From Deinococcus gobiensis I-0 (GTDB lineage: Bacteria; Deinococcota; Deinococci; Deinococcales; Deinococcaceae): a stretch of 64,000 nucleotides of DNA. The stretch is taken from contig NC_017805.1 in NCBI RefSeq assembly GCF_000252445.1, positions 124,001-188,000 of the forward strand, read 5' to 3'. A program made the position numbers and the translations under genes. Numbering within the stretch: position 1 is the first letter of the stretch; every line of letters starts with the position of its first letter. Below, in pieces: positions 56,735 through 64,000 of this stretch. The notes under the pieces were generated by a model, which saw only the letters and a program-made list of their open reading frames with translations, was not told the origin of the DNA and made no database searches.

Positions 56735-57718
56735 ATGAAGACCCTGACCCGCACCACCCTGACCCTCTCCGCTCTCAGCCTCACCGCCCTCTCGCTGGGG
56801 CAGGCCCACGCCCTGACCTTCACCATCGGTTACCAGAAGGGCGGGATTCCCAACATCCTCAAGGCGCGCGGCACGCTGGACAAGTACGCGGCGCAGGGCA
56901 TCGACTTCAAGTGGGTGCTGTTCACGGCCGGGCCGCCGCTGCTGGAGGCCGCCAATGCCGGGGCGGTGGACTTCGGCAGCGTGGGCAACGCGCCGGGCGT
57001 GTTCGCGCTCGCGGGCGGGGCCGACCTCAAATACGTGGGCGTGTCGGTCAACCGCTCGGACAGCACCGAGGGGCTGCTCGTGCGCCAGGATTCGCCCATC
57101 CGCACGGTGGCCGACCTGAAGGGCAAGCGCATCGGGGTGGCGCGCGGGTCCAGCGCCCACGCCTTTCTGTACAACGCCCTCAAGGCCGGTGGACTGACCC
57201 TCAAGGACGTGACGGTGGTGCCGCTGCTGCCGCCCGACGCCCGCCCCGCCTTCGAGAACGGCAGCATCGACGCGTGGTCCATCTGGGACCCCTTCTACAC
57301 CACGGCCCTTCAGGGCGCGTCGGCCCGCGTGCTGCGCGACCACAAGGGGCTGGACCGGGGCGACAGCTACTACCTCGCGCCGAGCGCGGTGCTGAACGAC
57401 CCGCAGAAGAAGCGCGCCCTCCAGATCGTGCTGGCCGAACTCGAGGGCACCGCCAAGTGGGCCAACGCGAACCAGGCCACCGTGATCTCGCAGTTCAGCG
57501 ACGAACTGGGCATCCCGAAAAGCGTGCTGGAAGTCACCGTGCCCAAGAACGAATTCAACATCCGGCCCTTCCGGGCCGCCGACGTGAAACCGCTCCAGAC
57601 TCTCGCCGCCGCCTTCCGCGAGGCGGGCGTGCTGCCGCGCGACCTCAAGCTCGGCGCGCAGAACTACGCGACGCTGCCCGCCTTCGGCCCGGCGCTCGCG
57701 GGTCTGGGGCTGAAATGA
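56735..57718 (+). CDS. ssuA: Aliphatic sulfonate ABC transporter binding protein
   Basis: 327 residues. Signal peptide to about 26 (GQAHA). Family features: FTIGYQKGGIPNILKARGTL, GPPLLEAANAGAVDFGSVGN, DLKGKRIGVARGSSAHAFLYNAL and DAWSIWDPFYTTALQGASARV, as in SsuA/TauA-like receptors. CCGGAGA before the ATG. Stop overlaps the permease start. Confidence 0.95.
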   Translation: MKTLTRTTLTLSALSLTALSLGQAHALTFTIGYQKGGIPNILKARGTLDKYAAQGIDFKWVLFTAGPPLLEAANAGAVDFGSVGNAPGVFALAGGADLKYVGVSVNRSDSTEGLLVRQDSPIRTVADLKGKRIGVARGSSAHAFLYNALKAGGLTLKDVTVVPLLPPDARPAFENGSIDAWSIWDPFYTTALQGASARVLRDHKGLDRGDSYYLAPSAVLNDPQKKRALQIVLAELEGTAKWANANQATVISQFSDELGIPKSVLEVTVPKNEFNIRPFRAADVKPLQTLAAAFREAGVLPRDLKLGAQNYATLPAFGPALAGLGLK

Positions 57719-58572
57719 CGGGCGTGAAGGTGGTGCAGGACCCTGCCACCGGGGCGATCATCCGGCAGACGGGCCAGGGCGGCGTGCCTGCGCGGACCCG
57801 GCCCCGGCGGCCCCGGCGCGCGGCGGGCGGCGAGTGGGTGCGCTGGCTCGTGCCCCTGCTGGTCGTGGCGTTCTGGCAGCTGGCCTCGCAGGTCGGCTGG
57901 CTCAATGCGCGGGTGCTGCCGGCCCCCTCGGCCGTCCTGACCGCCGGCTGGGAACTGGCCCGCAGCGGCGAGCTGTGGCATCACTTCCTCATCAGCCTGC
58001 AGCGGGCGGGGCTGGGGGTGCTCGTGGGCGGGGGTCTGGGCTTTTTCTTCGGCATCCTGACCGGTACCTTCCGGGCCGCGAACCTGCTGCTCGACACCAC
58101 CTTCCAGATGGTCCGGACCATTCCGAACCTCGCGCTCATTCCGCTGGTCATCCTGTGGTTCGGCATTGGCGAGAGCGGCAAGGTCTTCCTGATCGCGCTG
58201 GCGACCTTCTTTCCGGTGTACCTGAACACGCTGCACGGCGTGACGGGTATCGACGGCCGCCTCAAGGAGATGGCGGGCGTGTACGGCCTCTCGCCGCTGG
58301 AGACCTTCCGGCGCGTGACACTGCCCGGCGCGCTGCCCGGCGTGCTCGTGGGCGTGCGCTACGCCCTGGGCATCTCGTGGCTGGCGCTGGTGGTCAGCGA
58401 GAGCTTCGGGGCGAGCAGCGGCATCGGCTTTCTGGCGATGGACGCCCGCGAGTTCTTCCGGACCGACGTGATCGTGCTCGCCATCGTGATCTACGCGTTA
58501 ATCGGCAAGGTGGCCGACGTGCTCGTGCGCGCCCTGGAACGCCGACTGCTACCCTGGCAGGTACCCGCATGA
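57715..58572 (+). CDS. ssuC: Aliphatic sulfonate ABC transporter permease
   Basis: 285 residues, a cytoplasmic Arg-rich N-terminus of about 40 residues and six membrane segments. EAA motif: KEMAGVYGLSPLETFRRVTL near 195, followed by PGALPGVLVGVRYALGISW, typical of SsuC/TauC. ATG overlaps the ssuA stop (ATGA). Confidence 0.95.
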   Translation: MTGVKVVQDPATGAIIRQTGQGGVPARTRPRRPRRAAGGEWVRWLVPLLVVAFWQLASQVGWLNARVLPAPSAVLTAGWELARSGELWHHFLISLQRAGLGVLVGGGLGFFFGILTGTFRAANLLLDTTFQMVRTIPNLALIPLVILWFGIGESGKVFLIALATFFPVYLNTLHGVTGIDGRLKEMAGVYGLSPLETFRRVTLPGALPGVLVGVRYALGISWLALVVSESFGASSGIGFLAMDAREFFRTDVIVLAIVIYALIGKVADVLVRALERRLLPWQVPA

Positions 58573-59303
58573 CCGCCGCGGCGCACGTGCAGGCGGCGAC
58601 CCTGCGGACCGGCGGAGCCTCCCTCACCCTGCGGCACCTGGGGGTGGAGTACGGCGACAAGGCCGTGCTGCGCGACCTGACGCTGGACATCGCGCCCGGC
58701 GAGCGCGTGGCGCTGGTGGGCGCGAGCGGCGGCGGCAAGACCACCCTGCTGCGCGCGCTGGCGGGCCTGACCCCGCACCGCGGCGACCTGGCGGTCCGGA
58801 CAGCGGCGGGCACGGCCGCCCGCGTGCGGGTCATGTTCCAGGAAGACCGGCTGCTGCCCTGGCTGGGCGCGCTGGACAACGCCGCGCTGGGCCTGGGCCG
58901 CGCCGAGCGCCGCTTCGCCGCCGAGGCGCTGGAGGGGGTGGGGCTAGGGGGCCGCGAGCGCGCCTATCCCCACGAGCTGAGCGGCGGGCAGCGGCAGCGG
59001 GTGGCGCTGGCGCGCGCGCTGGCCCACCGCCCGGAGGTGCTGCTGCTCGACGAGCCCTTCGGTGCACTCGACGCCCTGACCCGCGCCGGGATGCACGACC
59101 TGCTCGACGGCCTGCTGGCCGAAACCGGCGCGACCACCCTGCTCGTCACCCACGACCTCGACGAGGCCCTGAAGCTCAGCGACCGCGTGCTGCTGCTCGC
59201 CGGAGGTGACCTGCGCGAGGACCTGCGCGTGCCCCAGGCCCGGCCCCGCACCCGCCTGTCCGTGGAACCCCTGCGCGCGCACCTGGAAGCGCGGCTCCAC
59301 TGA
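58569..59303 (+). CDS. ssuB: Aliphatic sulfonate ABC transporter ATPase
   Basis: 244 residues. Walker A GASGGGKTTLLRALAG, Q loop FQEDRLLPWL, signature ELSGGQRQRVALARALAHRP, Walker B VLLLDEPFGALDALTR and H loop LLVTHDLDEALKLSDRV. ATG overlaps the ssuC stop. The QEDRLLPW stretch is characteristic of SsuB/TauB-type ATPases. Last gene of the operon. Confidence 0.95.
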   Translation: MTAAAHVQAATLRTGGASLTLRHLGVEYGDKAVLRDLTLDIAPGERVALVGASGGGKTTLLRALAGLTPHRGDLAVRTAAGTAARVRVMFQEDRLLPWLGALDNAALGLGRAERRFAAEALEGVGLGGRERAYPHELSGGQRQRVALARALAHRPEVLLLDEPFGALDALTRAGMHDLLDGLLAETGATTLLVTHDLDEALKLSDRVLLLAGGDLREDLRVPQARPRTRLSVEPLRAHLEARLH

Positions 59304-59324
59304 CCGGAGCGGGCCGGGGTCAGG

Positions 59325-60224
59325 TTAGCCCGCCCCACTCGCCCCGGCGTCCACGGTCGGGCGCGCCATCAGGCGGGCGAATTTCGCCGGGGTGTCCCAT
59401 TCGGGAAGGGCCGTGTAGACCACGATGCCCAGGCCCGGGGCGTCGGGCAGACGCAGCACCAGATGCTCGAAGGTCATGCGGCCCATCTGCGGGTGCTGAA
59501 AGTCCTTGAGGCCGCCCGGATTGCTCCAGACGTCGTGGCGCGCCCACAGCCGACGGAATTCCGGACTGCGCGCGTTCAGGTCCTCGATCAGGGCCGCCGA
59601 CCACGGCTCCCCGATGTAGGGCGCGATGTCGGAGCGGAACCGGGCCACCATGCCGGCGGCCGCGCAGGCCCAGTCGGTGTAGAGTAGGCGCCGGCCCGGA
59701 TCGAGGAACAGTCGCCGCAGCACGTTGCGCTCGTCGGGGGCCAGGTCCGGACCTAACCCGAAGACGCGCGCCGCCGCCGGGTTCCAGGTCAGGTAGTCCC
59801 AGCGCCGGCCCAGCACGTAGGCCGGTTGCGTCAGGCCCTGCACGAAGCGCTCGGTGGCGGCCGACACCTGCTCGGAGGGCGCGGTGCTCAGGGGCAGGGG
59901 CTGCCCCGCCAGCACGAACAGGTGCAGCCGCTCGCCTGCGTCCAGGCGCAGGGCGCGGGCCAGGCGGTCGAGCAGCGGGGCCGACACGCGGATGTCGCGC
60001 CGCTGCTCCAGCCAGGTGTACCAGGTCGTGCTGGTTTCGGCCAGCAGGGCGACCTCCTCGCGGCGCAGGCCGGGGGTGCGCCGCCGGCTGCCCAGGCCCG
60101 CCGTCAGGCCCACCTGCTCCGGGCGGAGCCGCAGGCGACGCGACCGCAGGAATTCGGCCAGTTCGCGGCGGCGGTCCAGCGGGCTGGCCGGAGGCGCGGC
60201 GTCCGAAGGTTGAAGAACAGTCAT
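59325..60224 (-). CDS. XRE-family regulator with MmyB-like ligand-binding domain
   Basis: 299 residues. GGAGGG before the ATG at 60224. The helix-turn-helix is RTPGLRREEVALLAETSTTW, then YTWLEQRRDIRVSAPLLDRL. The C-terminal MmyB-like PAS domain (YVLGRRWDYLTWNPAAARVF, and PEWDTPAKFARL) is thought to bind fatty acids or other small ligands. Divergent from an MFS transporter with about 90 bp between, so it probably regulates that gene. Confidence 0.9.
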   Translation of the reverse strand: MTVLQPSDAAPPASPLDRRRELAEFLRSRRLRLRPEQVGLTAGLGSRRRTPGLRREEVALLAETSTTWYTWLEQRRDIRVSAPLLDRLARALRLDAGERLHLFVLAGQPLPLSTAPSEQVSAATERFVQGLTQPAYVLGRRWDYLTWNPAAARVFGLGPDLAPDERNVLRRLFLDPGRRLLYTDWACAAAGMVARFRSDIAPYIGEPWSAALIEDLNARSPEFRRLWARHDVWSNPGGLKDFQHPQMGRMTFEHLVLRLPDAPGLGIVVYTALPEWDTPAKFARLMARPTVDAGASGAG

Positions 60225-60241
60225 GGGGCGACCCTCCAGCT

Positions 60242-60287
60242 GGGGACAGGGTGGTGACAGTACCAGGATAACCAAACCCTTGTCCCC
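60242..60287. promoter_or_regulatory. Inverted repeat between the XRE and MFS genes
   Basis: GGGGACA (60242-60248) and TGTCCCC (60281-60287) are perfect 7-base arms 32 bp apart, in the divergent promoter region. They may be two half-sites of the XRE regulator. Confidence 0.35.
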
Positions 60288-60314
60288 CCATCATAGCCGG
60301 CCCATGCTGGCCCC

Positions 60315-61523
60315 ATGTCCGACTCTTCCCTTCCGTATTCGGGTCCGGCCGACCCTGGCGCGCCGGGCCACGTCCTGCCGCGCCCGCTGTGGATTCTGAC
60401 GCTGGGCAACTTCGCCATCGGCACGAGCGCCCTGATGGTCGCGGGCGTCCTGGGGCTGGTGTCTTCGGACCTCCGGGTGAGTCTGGGCCACGCCGGAGCC
60501 GTCGTCACGGCCTACTCGCTGACCTACGCCCTCAGCGCCGTGCTGCTGGGCAGCCTGACGGGCCGCCTGGCGCGCAAGCCCCTGATGCTGGCCGCGCTGG
60601 GCCTGTTCGCCCTGGGCAACCTCGGGGCGGCGCTGGCCCCCAGCTTCGGCGTGTTGATCGCCGCGCGCGTCCTCTCGGCGGTCGGGGCCAGCCTCTTTAC
60701 CCCGGTGGCCTCGGGGGTGGCGGCGGCCCTGGTCGCGCCGCAGCTGCGTGGCCGGGCGCTGGCGCTGGTGTTCGTGGGTCTGGCATTTTCTACGGTCGTC
60801 GGCGTGCCGCTGGGCACCTGGATCGGCACGGCGCTGGGCTGGCGCGCGGCCTTCTGGCTGGTCGTGGGCCTCAGCGCCGTGGCCCTGGCCGGGGTGGCCC
60901 TGCTCGTGCGGCCGGTCCGGGTGACCCCGCCCAGCGCCCACTGGCTGCACCTACTGCGCCGCCCCGTGCTGGTGCGCTCGCTGCTGGTCATGCTGCTGCT
61001 GTACGTGGGGCAGTTCTCGGTCTATCCGTACCTGTCGGCCCTCCTGCACGGCGCGACCGGACTGGACCCGGCGGGCGTCGTCGCCATGCTGCTGTGGTTC
61101 GGGGCCGTCGGCCTGCTGGGCAACGCGCTGGGCGGCCGCCTCAGCGACACCTGGCACGGCCCCCGGACCCTGCAACTGGGTCTGGGCCTGACTGCCCTGG
61201 GCCTCCTGGCCCTCCCGCTGCTGGCGGCCTCGGTCTGGGGCATGGGCCTGGTCCTGGCGCTGTGGGGCCTGGGCAGCCTGCTGACCAACCCGCCCCAGCA
61301 GAGCCAGGTGGTCGCCCTGAGCCCGGACGCCCCCAGCGTGGGCCTGGCCCTGAATGCCAGCGCCCTGTACCTGGGCCAGGCCCTGGGGGCGCCGCTGGGA
61401 GGCGCCCTGGCCGGCGCACATCCGGTCTGGCTGGGGCCGGTGGGCGGGATCATGGTCCTGGGCGCGCTGGCCCTGGCGGTCTACAACGGCCGCGTCCTGC
61501 GCGGCGCGGCGGCGCAGGGCTGA
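60315..61523 (+). CDS. MFS efflux transporter, AraJ/DHA1-like
   Basis: 402 residues with twelve membrane segments. The first loop has GRLARKPLMLAALGLFALGN, the MFS motif A variant, and motif C-like VVGVPLGTWIGTALGWRAAF in segment 5, both typical of drug:proton antiporters of the DHA1 family such as AraJ and YdhP. The substrate is unknown; the divergent XRE/MmyB gene suggests ligand-induced expression. Convergent with the next gene (3-bp gap). Confidence 0.9.
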   Translation: MSDSSLPYSGPADPGAPGHVLPRPLWILTLGNFAIGTSALMVAGVLGLVSSDLRVSLGHAGAVVTAYSLTYALSAVLLGSLTGRLARKPLMLAALGLFALGNLGAALAPSFGVLIAARVLSAVGASLFTPVASGVAAALVAPQLRGRALALVFVGLAFSTVVGVPLGTWIGTALGWRAAFWLVVGLSAVALAGVALLVRPVRVTPPSAHWLHLLRRPVLVRSLLVMLLLYVGQFSVYPYLSALLHGATGLDPAGVVAMLLWFGAVGLLGNALGGRLSDTWHGPRTLQLGLGLTALGLLALPLLAASVWGMGLVLALWGLGSLLTNPPQQSQVVALSPDAPSVGLALNASALYLGQALGAPLGGALAGAHPVWLGPVGGIMVLGALALAVYNGRVLRGAAAQG

Positions 61524-61526
61524 CCC

Positions 61527-62624
61527 CTAGCCGTCCGGCCAGCGGGTCAGGTGGTCCTGCACGGTGCGCAGCGCCTGACGCAGGGTCTGCGCCGAGGTGC
61601 CCGGAGGCGCGGTGCTGGCCCGCACGATGAGTTCCGGACGGGTCACGGTCGTCGCGCGCCACTCGGGCTGGTCGAGGAGGCGGCGCAGGTGCCCGAAGGC
61701 GCGCTGCCCGAGCGTCGGAAAGTCCTGGCGGACCGTGGTGAGCGGCGGAATGAGCAGGGCGCTCTCGGCCGTGTCGTCGTAGCCGACCACCGACACGTCG
61801 CCGGGCACGTTCAGCCCGCGTTCCCACAGCGCGCGCAGCGCCCCCACCGCCATCTGGTCGTTGCCCACCAGCAGGGCCGTGAAGGGCAGACCGTCCGCCA
61901 GCAGCGACAGCGCGGCCCGGTAGCCGCTGGCCGGGCTCCAGTCGCCTTCCTGCTCGGCCACCGGCGACAGGCCGCGCGCCGCGAGCGCGGAGCGCCACCC
62001 GCGCAGGCGCGAATGCTCCGCGACCGCCTCGTGGGGGCCGTGGATGCAGGCGATCCGGGTATGCCCCAGCGCGGCCAGATGTCCGGCCGCCAGCGCCGCC
62101 CCGTACTCCTGGTCGAGCAGGGCGGCGTTGACCGGCGTTCCGGCCGGCACGTCCAGAAAGACGCACGGGAGATCGGCGAAGCGGCGGCGGACCTCCAGGG
62201 CGTCCGTCTCACCCAGCGACGCGTTGATCAGCACGCCGTCCACCTGCCGTTCGCGCAGGGCGCGCACCGCCTGCGTCACCTGCCCCACACCGTAGCGCGG
62301 CACGATGGACACCAGCAGGCTGTACCCCGCCTCGCGCGCCGCCCGCTCGATGCCCGACGTGAGCTGCGAGGGCGCGTGCAGCGCGATGTCGTTCGTGGCG
62401 AAACCGATGGACTGGGTGCGCTGGCGTGCCAGTCCCTGCGCCAGTCGGTTGGGCACGTAGTTCAGCTCGCCCACCGCCGCGAGGACGCGCTCGCGTGTCC
62501 GGGCCGCCACATACCCCTGGTTGTTGACCACGCGCGACACGGTCTGCTGCGACACCCCCACCAGACGCGCCACATCGGCCAGGGTGGCGGGCCGGTCGTC
62601 GGAAATTTCGGAATGGCGCGGCAC
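61527..62624 (-). CDS. LacI-family repressor, likely of the GH42 gene
   Basis: 365 residues with GTG start. Helix-turn-helix ATLADVARLVGVSQQTVSRV, hinge NRLAQGLARQRTQSIGFA, then effector domain with GVLINASLGETD, LLVGNDQMAVGALRALWERG and SVVGYDDTAESALLIPPLTT. About 30 residues longer than LacI at the C-terminus. Divergent from a beta-galactosidase gene with palindromes between. TATGTT lies shortly before the GTG, so its message may be leaderless. Confidence 0.9.
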   Translation of the reverse strand: MPRHSEISDDRPATLADVARLVGVSQQTVSRVVNNQGYVAARTRERVLAAVGELNYVPNRLAQGLARQRTQSIGFATNDIALHAPSQLTSGIERAAREAGYSLLVSIVPRYGVGQVTQAVRALRERQVDGVLINASLGETDALEVRRRFADLPCVFLDVPAGTPVNAALLDQEYGAALAAGHLAALGHTRIACIHGPHEAVAEHSRLRGWRSALAARGLSPVAEQEGDWSPASGYRAALSLLADGLPFTALLVGNDQMAVGALRALWERGLNVPGDVSVVGYDDTAESALLIPPLTTVRQDFPTLGQRAFGHLRRLLDQPEWRATTVTRPELIVRASTAPPGTSAQTLRQALRTVQDHLTRWPDG

Positions 62625-62667
62625 AGGTGAAGGCTAACATACCGGGCTAAAAGGTCTGGCTGGCCCA

Positions 62668-62682
62668 GCAGAACGCTTCTGC
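62668..62682. promoter_or_regulatory. Inverted repeat in the LacI/GH42 intergenic region
   Basis: GCAGAA-CGC-TTCTGC: 6-base perfect arms with a 3-base centre, 44 bp before the regulator start. Possible operator or hairpin. Confidence 0.35.
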
Positions 62683-62781
62683 CGGACAGGTAAACCGAGT
62701 AGGAAAGAAGGATTTGCCCAGCAGAGCGAGAAGGATCGGAGGCCTCTCCAGACGACTCCCTGAATGTGCCCAAGACACAAG

Positions 62782-62795
62782 TGTTAACCTTAACA
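62782..62795. promoter_or_regulatory. Predicted LacI-type operator before the GH42 gene
   Basis: TGTTAA-CC-TTAACA, a 14-base near-perfect palindrome. A further inverted repeat, CGGTA-AGGCC-TACCG (62803-62817), lies 7 bp downstream. Either could bind the divergent LacI protein. Confidence 0.5.
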
Positions 62796-62927
62796 TTCCC
62801 TACGGTAAGGCCTACCGAAATCCAGCCGGGAGCAGCGGCTCCCACCCTCCCGCAGCCCCCTGCACTGCGGCTTCCCTCCGGCGACCGCCCGACCGGCCGC
62901 CTTTCCTTTGCCCTGTCCGAGGTCTGC

Positions 62928-64000
62928 ATGAGTTCCCTTCCCCCTTCCGATTCCCTTCCGTTCCTGTCGCTGGGCGTCTGCGACTACCCCGAACACGTTC
63001 CCCAGCCGCTGTGGGCCGGCTACGCCCGCGACCAGAAGGCGCTGGGCCTGGAGTTCGTGCGCCTGGCCGAGTTCGCCTGGAGCCGCATGGAACCGCGCCC
63101 CGGCGAGTACGACTGGGCCTGGCTCGACGAGGCGGTCGAGACCTCGGCGGCGGCCGGGCTGAAGGTCGTGCTGTGTACCCCCACCGCCGCGCCGCCCGCC
63201 TGGCTGGTCGAGGCGCACCCCGAGATCCTGCCGGTGGGCCGCGACGGGCAGGTCAAGAGCTTCGGGTCGCGGCGGCACTACGACTTTTCCAGCGCCGTGT
63301 ACCGTGAGCATTCGCGGCGCATCACGCGGGCCGTCGCGGAACGCTACGGCCGGCACCCCGCCGTCGTCGGCTGGCAGACCGACAACGAGTTCGGCTGGGG
63401 CGACACTGCCCAGAGTTTCAGCCCGGCGGTGCACGCGGCCTTCCACGCCTGGCTGGAGCGGCGCTACGGCACGGTAGACGCCCTGAACGCGGCCTGGGGC
63501 AACGTGTTCTGGAGCATGGACTACAGCGGCTGGGCACAGGTGCCCCTCCCCCACCACGCCGTCTCCGAGATCAATCCGGCGCACGCGCTGGACTTCCTGC
63601 GCTTTTCGAGCGGCGAGGTCGCCGCCTTCCAGGCCGAGCAGGTCGCCCTGCTGCGCGAGCACTCGCCGGGCCGGTTCGTCACGCACAATTACATGGGCTT
63701 TTTCAGCGCCTACGACCACTACGAGGTCTCGCGCGGGCTGGATTTCGCGAGCTGGGACAGCTACCCGACCGGCACCCTCCAGGCCATCCACGAGTGGAAG
63801 CTGCTGGCCCCGCACTTCGCCCTGGACTATGCCCGCACCGGCCACCCGGACGTCACCGCCTTCAACCACGACCTCTACCGGGGCATGGTGACCCCCGGCG
63901 CGGGGCAGGCCACCCCCAGCTTCTGGGTCATGGAGCAGCAGTGCGGACAGGTGAACTGGGCGAGCGCGAACCCGCTGCCGGCCCCCGGCGCCGTGGCCCT
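62928..64000 (+). CDS. Beta-galactosidase, glycoside hydrolase family 42 (3' end outside the window)
   Basis: The frame is open from ATG 62928 to the window end (357 residues of about 650-700). It hydrolyses terminal beta-galactosides. GH42 features: [59 protein letters not shown], and [13 protein letters not shown], which holds the acid/base Glu (near 153). [10 protein letters not shown] and [10 protein letters not shown] follow. There is no signal peptide, so the enzyme is cytoplasmic. Probably repressed by the divergent LacI protein. Confidence 0.93.
   Translation, partial: MSSLPPSDSLPFLSLGVCDYPEHVPQPLWAGYARDQKALGLEFVRLAEFAWSRMEPRPGEYDWAWLDEAVETSAAAGLKVVLCTPTAAPPAWLVEAHPEILPVGRDGQVKSFGSRRHYDFSSAVYREHSRRITRAVAERYGRHPAVVGWQTDNEFGWGDTAQSFSPAVHAAFHAWLERRYGTVDALNAAWGNVFWSMDYSGWAQVPLPHHAVSEINPAHALDFLRFSSGEVAAFQAEQVALLREHSPGRFVTHNYMGFFSAYDHYEVSRGLDFASWDSYPTGTLQAIHEWKLLAPHFALDYARTGHPDVTAFNHDLYRGMVTPGAGQATPSFWVMEQQCGQVNWASANPLPAPGAVA

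Overview
This is a 64-kb stretch of a GC-rich genome, most likely a Deinococcus. The signs are family content (manganese catalase, XPB-type helicase with a DUF790/Bax1 nuclease, a spore-photoproduct-lyase-like radical SAM protein, GH15 glucoamylase operon) and several genes with a -10-like TAnnnT box only 5-12 nt from the start codon, as in leaderless deinococcal transcripts. The genus is inferred; no 16S gene is present.

Layout. 1-5742 is an accessory, gene-poor segment: two tandem paralogous orphan proteins, an IS630-family element, about 1.9 kb with no supportable gene, and a 3' fragment of a DUF2271 gene, ending at the 3' end of an elongator tRNA-Met. 5892-11125 holds a serine hydrolase, an unknown protein and a sugar ABC importer (binding protein plus two permeases, no ATPase). 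An unusually AT-rich 0.4-kb spacer follows, then a flavoprotein, a tyrosine recombinase, a NarL-type two-component pair, a lipoprotein and DUF2239. 18205-22816 is a glucose-handling operon (zwf, ROK/polyphosphate-type glucokinase, GH15 glucoamylase). 22826-25694 holds an FRG-domain gene with a partner, and manganese catalase behind a small membrane protein. 26019-30984 is a decayed signalling region: a frameshifted GGDEF-EAL gene, a histidine kinase, and a CheR/PAS remnant with an amber stop. 30989-36363 carries PadR/DUF4188 with a clear operator, then SPL-like protein, XPB-like helicase, Bax1-like nuclease and an exported protein. 36739-44569 has a regulator, a frameshifted amidohydrolase, an orphan TctC, an exported prephenate-dehydratase-like protein, a chromate transporter and a penicillin/AHL acylase. 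45110-50740 is a complete ribose operon (lacI-type regulator, rbsK, rbsD, rbsA, rbsC, rbsB) with palindromic operators. 50816-54349 is an F5/8 plus beta-helix lipoprotein and a divergent, frameshifted LacI regulator sharing operators. 55022-59303 is an alkanesulfonate operon (ssuD, ssuA, ssuC, ssuB). The last part holds an XRE regulator divergent from an MFS transporter, and a LacI regulator divergent from a GH42 beta-galactosidase that runs off the end.

The most interesting element is the leader of the ssu operon. A SAM-I (S-box) aptamer appears to enclose, inside an enlarged P3 arm, a 21-codon reading frame with its own Shine-Dalgarno and two terminal cysteine codons. A second short frame and a strong hairpin follow. 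This could couple SAM and cysteine sensing in one RNA. Five otherwise good genes are split by single-base shifts or one stop, so either this replicon is decaying or the assembly has indel errors; read data would separate these.
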